Shown: positions 1 through 5,029 of the stretch, in pieces
Layout of the letters: every line of letters begins with the position of its first letter
How positions within the stretch are numbered: position 1 is the first letter of the stretch
Source of the DNA: Flavobacterium psychrophilum
Lineage (GTDB): Bacteria > Bacteroidota > Bacteroidia > Flavobacteriales > Flavobacteriaceae
Direction of reading: 5' to 3'
Assembly (NCBI GenBank): GCA_945861915.1
Contig: CAMAWK010000163.1
Coordinates: 1-5,029 of the forward strand
Length of the DNA: 5,029 nt
The notes under the pieces: model-generated
Seen by the model: the letters and a program-made list of their open reading frames with translations, nothing else
What the model was told of the DNA's origin: nothing
Database searches by the model: none
Made by a program: the position numbers and the translations under genes

Positions 1-435
1 GCTTGTTTCCAATCAGTAGGAACATTCAATACAACAACTTGTCAGTGGAATATTGTTGGTGAACTACCAGCACAGCCAACAGAATTGGCTTGTTACCAAT
101 CAGTAGGAACATTCAATACAGGAACTTGTCAGTGGAACATCGTTGGTGAACAACCAGTACAACCAACAGAATTGGCTTGTTACCAATCAGTAGGTGAATT
201 TAATACAACAACTTGTCAGTGGGATATTGTTGGTGAACAACCAGTACAACCAACAGAATTAGCTTGTTATCAATCAGTTGGAACATTCAATACAACAACT
301 TGTCAATGGAACATCGTTGGTGAACAACCAGCACAACTAACAGAATTAGCTTGTTATCAATCAGTTGGAACATTCAATACAACAACTTGTCAGTGGAATA
401 TCGTTGGTGAACAACCAGCACAACCAGTACAAGTT
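1..435 (+). repeat. Five tandem 87-bp in-frame repeats (29-residue Cys-pair unit)
   Basis: Units begin at 1, 88, 175, 262 and 349, each starting with an Ala-Cys pair (GCT TGT) and each exactly 29 codons long. The protein pattern is C-[YF]-Q-S-V-G-x-F-N-T-x-T-C-Q-W-x-I-V-G-E-x-P followed by a Gln/Pro/Thr-rich linker. Units 1-3 share TTC/TAC and GTA codons early in the unit, while units 4-5 share TAT and GTT, so the array has two sub-families. Units 4 and 5 are the closest pair. The array runs off the left edge, so the copy number is a minimum. The Cys pair spaced by 11 residues could form a disulfide once exported; this is inferred. Confidence 0.95.
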
Positions 436-1974
436 AACTGTTGGGATGAATATGTATTTGATTCAGGAGAAAATTGTTCTTGGATTAATATTGGAATTCA
501 GCCTAGTACACCAATGACGCAAGGAACACAAACCTTTAATCCAGGAGCAACAGTTTCAAATTTAGTTGCTGTAGGAAGTAATATTAAATGGTATACTCAA
601 GCAAACGGAGGAATTGCTTTAGAAGCAAACGCTATTTTAACACAAGGAACGTATTATGTATCTCAAACCATAAATGGTTGTGAAAGTCAGAGAGTTTCTG
701 TTGGAGTTAGTTTGTTCTCGGTATTATGTTCTGGAGCTACAGTTGCAGATTTAGTTGTCTCTGGAGGAATTAATGTTCGTTGGTATACTTCTTTGTCAGC
801 TACCACATCGCTTAGTTCAACTACTCAACTGTCATCAAGAGTTTATTATTTTAACCAAACAATAGAAGGAATTCAAACGACTAAAATTCCTGTATCAGTA
901 ACAATAGATTTGATTTCAAATGCAACATCTATTTCTGGAGCTTTTGGAACAATTTGTTATGATTCATCTAAAATACTTAGTTTAAATGCGACGAATGTAA
1001 GAGGAGCCATTCAGTGGTTTTCAGCATCATCATTGACTGGACCATTTATGCCAATTTCTGAAGCAAACGCTGTAGTTTTAAACACAGGAAACTTAACAGC
1101 TACCACTCATTACAACGCTGTGGTAACTAATGGAGTTTGTCCTTCAAGAACGACAGCTACAGTAACTGTTACAGTTCGTTCACAATCAATTGCAGGAACT
1201 ATTTCAGGAGGTGGAGCAGCTGCAGTTTGTGCGGGTACAAATAGTACTGTTTTAACATTGAATGGTCAACTAGGAACTATTTTATGGCAATCATCCACTA
1301 ATAATGTTGATTTTGCAACCATTAATCCAACTATTACCGCTACTTCATTAACAGCTATTAACTTAACAACTACAACTTATTACAGAGTTTTAGCTACAAA
1401 TGGTGAAGGATGTACTCCTGCAACAAGTAATTCAGTTGTTGTTGCTGTAAATCCAATACCTCAATCTGGAATTATTACAGGAACAAGCTTGATTGCTTAC
1501 AACACAAGAGCTACAATGCAAGTTACTGGATTTGAAGTTGATTCAACATTGAGATGGCAGTATGGTTCTACTCAAACTGGAATTTATTTCAATGGGGGAC
1601 AAGTTAATAATACAACTACATATACCACTTCTAGGTTGACAAGAGATTATTATTATAGAGTAATCGTAACCAAAGACGGATGCTCAAGTACTTCTGCACC
1701 ATTTTTGGTAGATGTTAGTTCTTCTGTAAAATTGGGAGCAAATACTAGCAGTACTCTATTCGAAGTAAAAGCCTATCCAAACCCATCATCATCTGAGTTC
1801 ACAATCGAAACTTCTGCTAAAGGAGCAATGAGCGTGCAAGTGTATGATATGGCAGGGCGTTTGGTTGAAAGTTCAACTTCATCTCAAGTTGGTTCAAGAT
1901 TAGCTGCTGGCACTTACAATCTAATTGTAAACCAAGGAGCAAATTCGAAATCAGTTCGTGTTATAAAACAATAA
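1..1974 (+). CDS. Large T9SS-exported surface protein with Cys-pair repeats and Ig-like modules (5' end missing)
   Basis: The reading frame is open from base 1 to the TAA at 1972-1974 (657 residues), so the true start lies left of the window. The TTG at 85 sits inside a repeat unit and is not a start. Residues 1-145 are five near-identical 29-residue repeats, each with two Cys, and 146-168 is a diverged sixth copy. Five Ig-like modules follow, at about 175-240, 241-300, 301-394, 395-487 and 488-575. Each has a core Trp (W197, W261, W339, W429, W519) and a later Tyr-rich strand (for example Y218-Y219, Y460-Y461, Y550-Y552), and four have a Cys soon after that strand (C227, C380, C471, C561). 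Residues about 587-657 form a type A T9SS sorting domain. Family knowledge: such proteins cross the outer membrane through T9SS and are released or anchored at the surface, often serving in adhesion. An adhesin or matrix role is inferred; no catalytic domain is visible in this part, but one could lie in the missing N-terminus. Confidence 0.9.
   Translation, partial: ACFQSVGTFNTTTCQWNIVGELPAQPTELACYQSVGTFNTGTCQWNIVGEQPVQPTELACYQSVGEFNTTTCQWDIVGEQPVQPTELACYQSVGTFNTTTCQWNIVGEQPAQLTELACYQSVGTFNTTTCQWNIVGEQPAQPVQVNCWDEYVFDSGENCSWINIGIQPSTPMTQGTQTFNPGATVSNLVAVGSNIKWYTQANGGIALEANAILTQGTYYVSQTINGCESQRVSVGVSLFSVLCSGATVADLVVSGGINVRWYTSLSATTSLSSTTQLSSRVYYFNQTIEGIQTTKIPVSVTIDLISNATSISGAFGTICYDSSKILSLNATNVRGAIQWFSASSLTGPFMPISEANAVVLNTGNLTATTHYNAVVTNGVCPSRTTATVTVTVRSQSIAGTISGGGAAAVCAGTNSTVLTLNGQLGTILWQSSTNNVDFATINPTITATSLTAINLTTTTYYRVLATNGEGCTPATSNSVVVAVNPIPQSGIITGTSLIAYNTRATMQVTGFEVDSTLRWQYGSTQTGIYFNGGQVNNTTTYTTSRLTRDYYYRVIVTKDGCSSTSAPFLVDVSSSVKLGANTSSTLFEVKAYPNPSSSEFTIETSAKGAMSVQVYDMAGRLVESSTSSQVGSRLAAGTYNLIVNQGANSKSVRVIKQ
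436..504 (+). repeat. Degenerate sixth repeat unit capping the array
   Basis: Directly after unit 5, residues 146-168 keep the spacing of the repeat skeleton: Cys, 11 residues, Cys, one residue, Trp, three residues, Gly, one residue, Gln-Pro. Most other positions differ, and the Phe is shifted by one residue. Nucleotide identity with the other units is low, so this copy is old or was selected as a C-terminal cap before the Ig modules. Confidence 0.75.
1759..1971 (+). other. T9SS type A C-terminal sorting domain
   Basis: The last ~70 residues of the surface protein show the usual landmarks of the type A sorting domain: an AYPNPSSSEF stretch (591-600), a VQVYDMAGRLV strand (612-622), an AAGTYNLIV strand (635-643), and a basic end KSVRVIKQ (650-657). 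In Bacteroidota this domain directs a protein through the type IX secretion pore and is then removed or replaced by an anchor. It also shows that the C-terminus is intact. Confidence 0.92.
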
Positions 1975-1998
1975 CGTTTTAGACGAAAGCCTTAAATA

Positions 1999-2034
1999 AA
2001 AAAAGGGACAAGATTTAATTCTTGTCCCTTTTTT
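1999..2034. terminator. Bidirectional intrinsic terminator between convergent genes
   Basis: GGGACAAG at 2005-2012 pairs perfectly with CTTGTCCC at 2021-2028 across the 8-nt loop ATTTAATT, and flanking A and T runs extend the stem by six A-T pairs. On the plus strand the stem runs into T6-A-T4 (2029-2039). On the minus strand it runs into seven T (complement of 1998-2004). It lies 24 nt past the surface-protein stop and 16 nt past the purB stop, so it should terminate both transcripts. Confidence 0.9.
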
Positions 2035-2050
2035 ATTTTGTAAAAACAGA

Positions 2051-3397
2051 CTATATCCCCAAAAAATTACTGGGTGTAATTTGCATTAATTCGGCTTTAA
2101 TTTCTGCGGATACAGCAAGTGTTCCTATAAATTCGTGAATTGAATTTTTTGTAATCGCCTCATTTGTTCTTGTCAATCCTTTTAAAGCCTCATACGGATT
2201 TGGATAGCCTTCACGGCGCAATATGGTTTGAATGGCTTCTGCAACTACCGCCCAGTTTTTTTCTAAATCTTCTTCAAATTTTGGTTCGTTCAATAGGAGT
2301 TTATTCAACCCTTTTAATGTGGCTTCAAAAGCAATTAAAGTATGACCAATTGGCACACCAATATTTCTTAAAACCGTACTATCGGTTAAATCACGTTGCA
2401 ATCGTGAAACAGGTAATTTAGCCGAAAGATGCTCGAAAATAGCATTGGCAATACCTAAATTTCCTTCCGAGTTTTCAAAATCAATTGGGTTTACTTTGTG
2501 AGGCATGGCAGAGGAACCTATTTCTCCTGCTTTGATTTTTTGTTTGAAATAGTCCATGGAAACATAAGTCCAAATATCTCGGTCTAAGTCTATTATAATG
2601 GTATTTATTCTTTTTAGCGCATCAAAAAATGCGGAAAAATGATCGTAATGCTCGATTTGTGTAGTAGGGAAGGAGTGATGTAGTCCGAGATTTTCCTCTA
2701 CGAAAGTGCTTCCAAATTTTCTCCAATCTATTTGTGGATAGGCAACATGGTGCGCGTTGTAATTTCCAGTTGCTCCACCAAATTTAGCCGCAAAAGGAAT
2801 GTTAAACAGTAATCGCATTTGTTCTTCTAAACGTTCCACAAAAACACCAATTTCTTTTCCCAAACGAGTAGGTGAGGCAGGCTGACCGTGTGTTCTTGCT
2901 AGCATTGGAATGTCTTTCCATTCCATACTCAATTCTTTTAACTTTGAAATCAACCCAATTAACGACGGCATATAGACTTTTTCAAAAGCCTCTTTAGTCG
3001 AAAGCGGAATCGCCGTATTATTGATGTCCTGTGAGGTTAAACCAAAGTGAATGAACTCTTTGTGTGTTGATAAACCCAATTTTTCGAAAGCCTCTTTTAT
3101 AAAATATTCTACCGCTTTCACATCGTGATTAGTCACTTTTTCGGTTTCTTTTATCCAAAGTGCATTTTCGGTTGAGAAGTTTTTATAAATGTTTCGTAAA
3201 TCTTCAAAAACATTTGGATTTACATCCTTTAACTGAGGTAATGGGATTTCGCAAAGTGCAATAAAGTATTCAACTTCAACTAATACTCGGTATTTGATTA
3301 ACGCTTCTTCGGAAAAATAGTTGGAAAGAGAACTCGTTTTACTTCTATATCGACCGTCAATTGGCGATACAGCGTTTAATTCGTTTAAGATTGTCAT
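2051..3397 (-). CDS. purB: Adenylosuccinate lyase
   Basis: This cytoplasmic enzyme of the fumarase/aspartase superfamily acts twice in purine synthesis: it cleaves SAICAR to AICAR plus fumarate, and adenylosuccinate to AMP plus fumarate. The 448-residue product carries SPIDGRY (11-17), FGLTSQDINNTA (118-129), ARTHGQPASPT (167-177, H170 being the expected general acid) and the superfamily signature GSSAMPHKVNP (294-304), with the catalytic-loop Ser at about 295. The stretch from this signature through LQRDLTDSTVLRN (333-345) closely follows the Escherichia coli enzyme, placing it in the longer E. coli-like subgroup rather than the Bacillus type. It ends at TPSNFLGI, several residues short of the E. 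coli C-terminus, with no sign of frameshift. The ATG at 3397 is just before the conserved N-terminus. There is no Shine-Dalgarno; the leader ahead of the ATG is A-rich. It is the last gene of the minus-strand block and has its own -7 element. Confidence 0.97.
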   Translation of the reverse strand: MTILNELNAVSPIDGRYRSKTSSLSNYFSEEALIKYRVLVEVEYFIALCEIPLPQLKDVNPNVFEDLRNIYKNFSTENALWIKETEKVTNHDVKAVEYFIKEAFEKLGLSTHKEFIHFGLTSQDINNTAIPLSTKEAFEKVYMPSLIGLISKLKELSMEWKDIPMLARTHGQPASPTRLGKEIGVFVERLEEQMRLLFNIPFAAKFGGATGNYNAHHVAYPQIDWRKFGSTFVEENLGLHHSFPTTQIEHYDHFSAFFDALKRINTIIIDLDRDIWTYVSMDYFKQKIKAGEIGSSAMPHKVNPIDFENSEGNLGIANAIFEHLSAKLPVSRLQRDLTDSTVLRNIGVPIGHTLIAFEATLKGLNKLLLNEPKFEEDLEKNWAVVAEAIQTILRREGYPNPYEALKGLTRTNEAITKNSIHEFIGTLAVSAEIKAELMQITPSNFLGI

Positions 3398-3419
3398 TTT
3401 TGCTGTTTTTTTGAAAGCG

Positions 3420-3427
3420 CAAAGATA
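3420..3427 (-). promoter_or_regulatory. Probable purB promoter -7 element (TATCTTTG)
   Basis: The minus strand reads TATCTTTG, an exact match to the Bacteroidota sigma-A -7 consensus TAnnTTTG, ending 22 nt before the purB ATG. A clear TTG -33 box is not present at the usual 17-23 nt distance; that stretch is occupied by the AGATTTC repeat. Transcription would start only a few bases upstream of the ATG region, giving a very short leader. Confidence 0.55.
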
Positions 3428-3443
3428 ACAGATTTAAGACATT

Positions 3444-3464
3444 AGATTTCAGATTTCAGATTGA
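3444..3464. repeat. Short 7-bp tandem repeat in the cobB-purB spacer
   Basis: AGATTTC occurs at 3444-3450 and 3451-3457, followed by the near-copy AGATTGA at 3458-3464; a further AGATTTA lies at 3430-3436. ATTTC (3453-3457) and GAAAT (3463-3467) could form a 5-bp hairpin, too weak and without the T-tract needed for a terminator. The repeat sits where the -33 region of the purB promoter would be. It may be only simple-sequence drift. Confidence 0.5.
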
Positions 3465-3477
3465 AATGTTGCAATTG

Positions 3478-4182
3478 TTATTTTAATTTTTCTAATTCTT
3501 TTTGAACAATTTGCATTCCTTTTGATCCTGTGGTGGCAATAATTTTGATGTTTTTGGGCAGATTTTCTATTGTAGCTGGATTGGGGTCAATATAATAAAT
3601 AGGAATATTTTCTTGGGCATAATGCATTAAACTTGCTGCAGGATATACTTGTAATGAAGTGCCAATGATAATGAGAACATCCGCTTTTTGAACGATATTT
3701 ACAGCCTCTTCTAAAGCAGGTACTTCCTCGCCAAACCAAACAATATGGGGTCGCAATTGGTTTCCTTTTTCATCCAAATCTCCAAGATTTAAATCATCAT
3801 TCCAATCTAAAATGTAATTGCTGTCTTTTGTACTGCGAACTTTAAGTAATTCTCCATGTAAATGCAAAACCGCAGTGCTTCCTGATTTTTCGTGAAGATT
3901 ATCTACATTTTGGGTAATGATATTGACTTGAAAATCATGTTCTAATTGGGCTACAATTTGATGTCCTAGATTCGGTTGTACTTTGTGTAATTGTCGGCGT
4001 CTTTGATTGTAAAAGTCAAGAACTAATTCGGGGTTTTTATACCAACCTTCTGGCGTGGCTACATCCATAACATTGTGTCCTTCCCAAAGTCCGTCCGCAT
4101 CTCGAAAGGTTTTAATGCCACTTTCGGCACTAATTCCTGCTCCAGATAAAACCACTATTTTTTTTGCAAAATGGGTTGACAT
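3478..4182 (-). CDS. cobB: CobB-like class III (SIRT5-type) NAD-dependent protein deacylase without zinc-binding cysteines
   Basis: Sirtuins remove acyl groups from lysine using NAD+, giving nicotinamide and O-acyl-ADP-ribose. The 234-residue cytoplasmic protein has the Rossmann NAD motif GAGISAESGIKTFRD (14-28, Lys where Pro is usual), TQNVDNLHEKSGS (90-102), the catalytic His in LHGEL (H109), LRPHIVWFGE (143-151 region), GTSLQVYPAA (174-183) and DPNP (199-202). Y58 and R61 in FYNQRR match the Tyr-x-x-Arg pair by which class III sirtuins bind succinyl or malonyl groups, so desuccinylase or demalonylase activity is likely. Unlike E. coli CobB, the zinc module (about 115-142) has no Cys, and the whole protein is cysteine-free. 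It is otherwise intact and lacks an N-terminal extension. It lies 49 nt after sodC and 80 nt before purB on the same strand. The ATG at 4182 is the natural start, just before the NAD motif; there is no Shine-Dalgarno. Confidence 0.93.
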   Translation of the reverse strand: MSTHFAKKIVVLSGAGISAESGIKTFRDADGLWEGHNVMDVATPEGWYKNPELVLDFYNQRRRQLHKVQPNLGHQIVAQLEHDFQVNIITQNVDNLHEKSGSTAVLHLHGELLKVRSTKDSNYILDWNDDLNLGDLDEKGNQLRPHIVWFGEEVPALEEAVNIVQKADVLIIIGTSLQVYPAASLMHYAQENIPIYYIDPNPATIENLPKNIKIIATTGSKGMQIVQKELEKLK

Positions 4183-4231
4183 TTACGTTTAGTTTTTAAA
4201 ATGGAAAATCAAAAATTTAAAAAAAGACATA

Positions 4232-4756
4232 CTATTTGATAATCGCTGAACAAGCTACTCTAGCACCTGCATTCCCCGCAGGCTGCGAAACAAAATCATC
4301 CGCACCCGCATGAACAATTATGCCTTTTCCTAAAATATTTTTTGTTGAATCTTCACAACCAATGCACCATTCAGAAGTGTTTAAGCTAATACTCCCATTT
4401 CCATTTTCATCGGCTACAAAATTGCCTATATCGCCTTTGTGATGTTCTGCATCACCCCATTTTCCATGTTTTTTGAAAGTGGGATTCCAATGTCCACCAG
4501 CTGAGCTTCCATCTGCAGCCGAACAATCTGATTTTTCGTGAATGTGTATCGCGTGAATACCTGGTTTAAGTCCAGTTATTTTTGCATTAAAATGTACTTG
4601 ACCTTTTTTTTCAATAAAAGTAACATTTCCCGAAACGGAGCTACTGCTTTTGGGTTCTAAAGTAATTTCTAATTTTTTAGAATTACTAGAAGTAATGCTT
4701 TTACAACCAAAAATTATAATTACTAAAATTACAAATGAGACTATTATTTTTTTCAT
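4232..4756 (-). CDS. sodC: Cu/Zn superoxide dismutase, envelope lipoprotein
   Basis: The enzyme converts superoxide to oxygen and hydrogen peroxide outside the cytoplasm. The 174-residue precursor starts with MKK, a hydrophobic stretch (4-16) and a lipobox-like IFGC with C18 as the expected lipidated residue; no acidic surface-export signal follows C18, so a periplasm-facing lipoprotein is inferred. Alignment by eye to human SOD1 gives Cu ligands H71, H73 and H149, bridging H89, Zn ligands H97, H106 and D109, the disulfide pair C78-C169, and the active-site Arg R166. All metal ligands are present, so it should be active. A segment near 128-140 carries an additional CIGC (131-134) not found in the human enzyme. 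The gene lies 63 nt after the partial upstream gene and 49 nt before the sirtuin, same strand. The ATG at 4756 is the only start that supplies the full signal peptide. Confidence 0.95.
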   Translation of the reverse strand: MKKIIVSFVILVIIIFGCKSITSSNSKKLEITLEPKSSSSVSGNVTFIEKKGQVHFNAKITGLKPGIHAIHIHEKSDCSAADGSSAGGHWNPTFKKHGKWGDAEHHKGDIGNFVADENGNGSISLNTSEWCIGCEDSTKNILGKGIIVHAGADDFVSQPAGNAGARVACSAIIK

Positions 4757-4778
4757 GATTTAAATGTTTTTTCAGAAG

Positions 4779-4786
4779 TAAAGTTA
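4779..4786 (-). promoter_or_regulatory. Possible sodC -7 element (TAACTTTA)
   Basis: The minus strand reads TAACTTTA, one base off the TAnnTTTG consensus, ending 22 nt before the sodC ATG, the same distance as the purB element. A TTG lies only about 10 nt upstream, too close for a standard -33 box. This is a weak candidate for separate transcription of sodC. Confidence 0.3.
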
Positions 4787-4819
4787 ACTATAAAAACAAG
4801 AGTGTATTATAAATAATAT

Positions 4820-5029
4820 TTACTTTGTTTTTTCTCCAACAAAATACTGGTTCTGAGATTTGAATAAAACATTGAAAGTGGTTAGGCTTCCGTAAATTCG
4901 GGTAATGTATTGTTGTAATTCTATTTTTTCAATTTCCTCTATTTTTGAAGCATTTATTTTTTGCTCCATCACTCGAATTCGATCACGAACCATCACTATT
5001 TTGTGAAAAAAAGTATCAATTGGAATTTC
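4820..5029 (-). CDS. C-terminal end of an unrecognised, probably conserved flavobacterial protein (5' end missing)
   Basis: The minus strand is open from the right edge to a TAA at 4822-4820, giving 69 residues that begin EIPIDTFFHK and end YFVGEKTK. The stretch is rich in charged residues, with a likely helix or coiled coil in the middle (about 15-40, alternating Ile/Val with Glu/Lys/Arg), then a QQYITRIYGSLTTFNVLFKS segment (39-58). There is no transmembrane span, signal or sorting domain in this part. Coding is supported by the uninterrupted frame, balanced amino-acid use unlike random AT-rich translation, and its ending cleanly 63 nt before sodC on the same strand. I cannot assign a function; it looks like a small helical cytoplasmic protein or the tail of a larger one. 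Confidence 0.75.
   Translation of the reverse strand, partial: EIPIDTFFHKIVMVRDRIRVMEQKINASKIEEIEKIELQQYITRIYGSLTTFNVLFKSQNQYFVGEKTK

Noticed and set aside
85..87. TTG as the start codon of the surface protein
   Set aside because: The frame is open to base 1 and a full repeat unit lies upstream of it, so the TTG is an internal Leu codon; no signal peptide follows.
1..435. CRISPR-like array because of regular direct repeats
   Set aside because: The units are 87 bp, adjacent without unique spacers, in frame and part of a long open reading frame with synonymous differences. This is a protein repeat.
2164..2421. 85-codon plus-strand reading frame
   Set aside because: It lies fully inside purB on the opposite strand, has no plausible domain, and purB is unambiguous.
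3453..3467. Hairpin after the sirtuin gene as a terminator
   Set aside because: Only 5 A/T-rich pairs and no T-tract; better explained as part of the AGATTTC tandem repeat.
4183..4231. Promoter for the sirtuin gene in the 49-nt spacer
   Set aside because: The minus strand has TAAATTTTTG-like sequence, but the spacing between TA and TTTG does not match TAnnTTTG and no -33 box is seen in such AT-rich sequence.
4805..4818. Inverted repeat TATTAT-AA-ATAATA as a terminator after the partial gene
   Set aside because: The stem is only A-T pairs with a 2-nt loop, and the nearest T-run on the minus strand is several bases away; too weak to call.

Overview
The window looks like chromosomal DNA from a member of Bacteroidota, most likely a Flavobacterium-type organism. 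The evidence is an AT-rich, A/T-ending codon style, a secreted protein with a type IX secretion (T9SS) type A C-terminal sorting domain, CHU_C-like Ig modules, a promoter element of the TAnnTTTG class, and the near absence of Shine-Dalgarno sequences ahead of starts. No RNA gene, CRISPR array, insertion sequence or phage gene is visible.

Layout. Positions 1-1974 (+) hold the 3' part of a large cell-surface or secreted protein that is cut off at the left edge. In order it has at least five tandem 87-bp (29-residue) Cys-pair repeats, a degenerate sixth copy, five Ig-like modules, and a T9SS sorting domain. A strong hairpin with T-tracts on both strands (about 1999-2034) separates it from a convergent minus-strand block. 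Read in transcription order, that block is: the C-terminal end of an unrecognised protein (5029-4820, cut by the right edge), a Cu/Zn superoxide dismutase lipoprotein (sodC, 4756-4232), a CobB-like class III sirtuin (4182-3478), and adenylosuccinate lyase (purB, 3397-2051). Gaps between these genes are 63, 49 and 80 nt. No convincing intrinsic terminator lies inside the block, so read-through is possible, although purB has its own good -7 element.

How the genes relate. The surface protein is probably an adhesin- or matrix-like product exported by T9SS and is functionally independent of the minus-strand genes. SodC removes superoxide in the envelope, the sirtuin removes (probably acidic) acyl groups from lysines using NAD+, and PurB acts twice in purine synthesis. 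These are housekeeping or stress functions without an obvious shared pathway.

Nothing here is clearly a new biological system. The points most worth a second look are the recently duplicated Cys-pair repeat array with its diverged capping copy, the completely cysteine-free sirtuin that has lost its structural zinc site but kept the class III pocket, and the extra CxxC in SodC.
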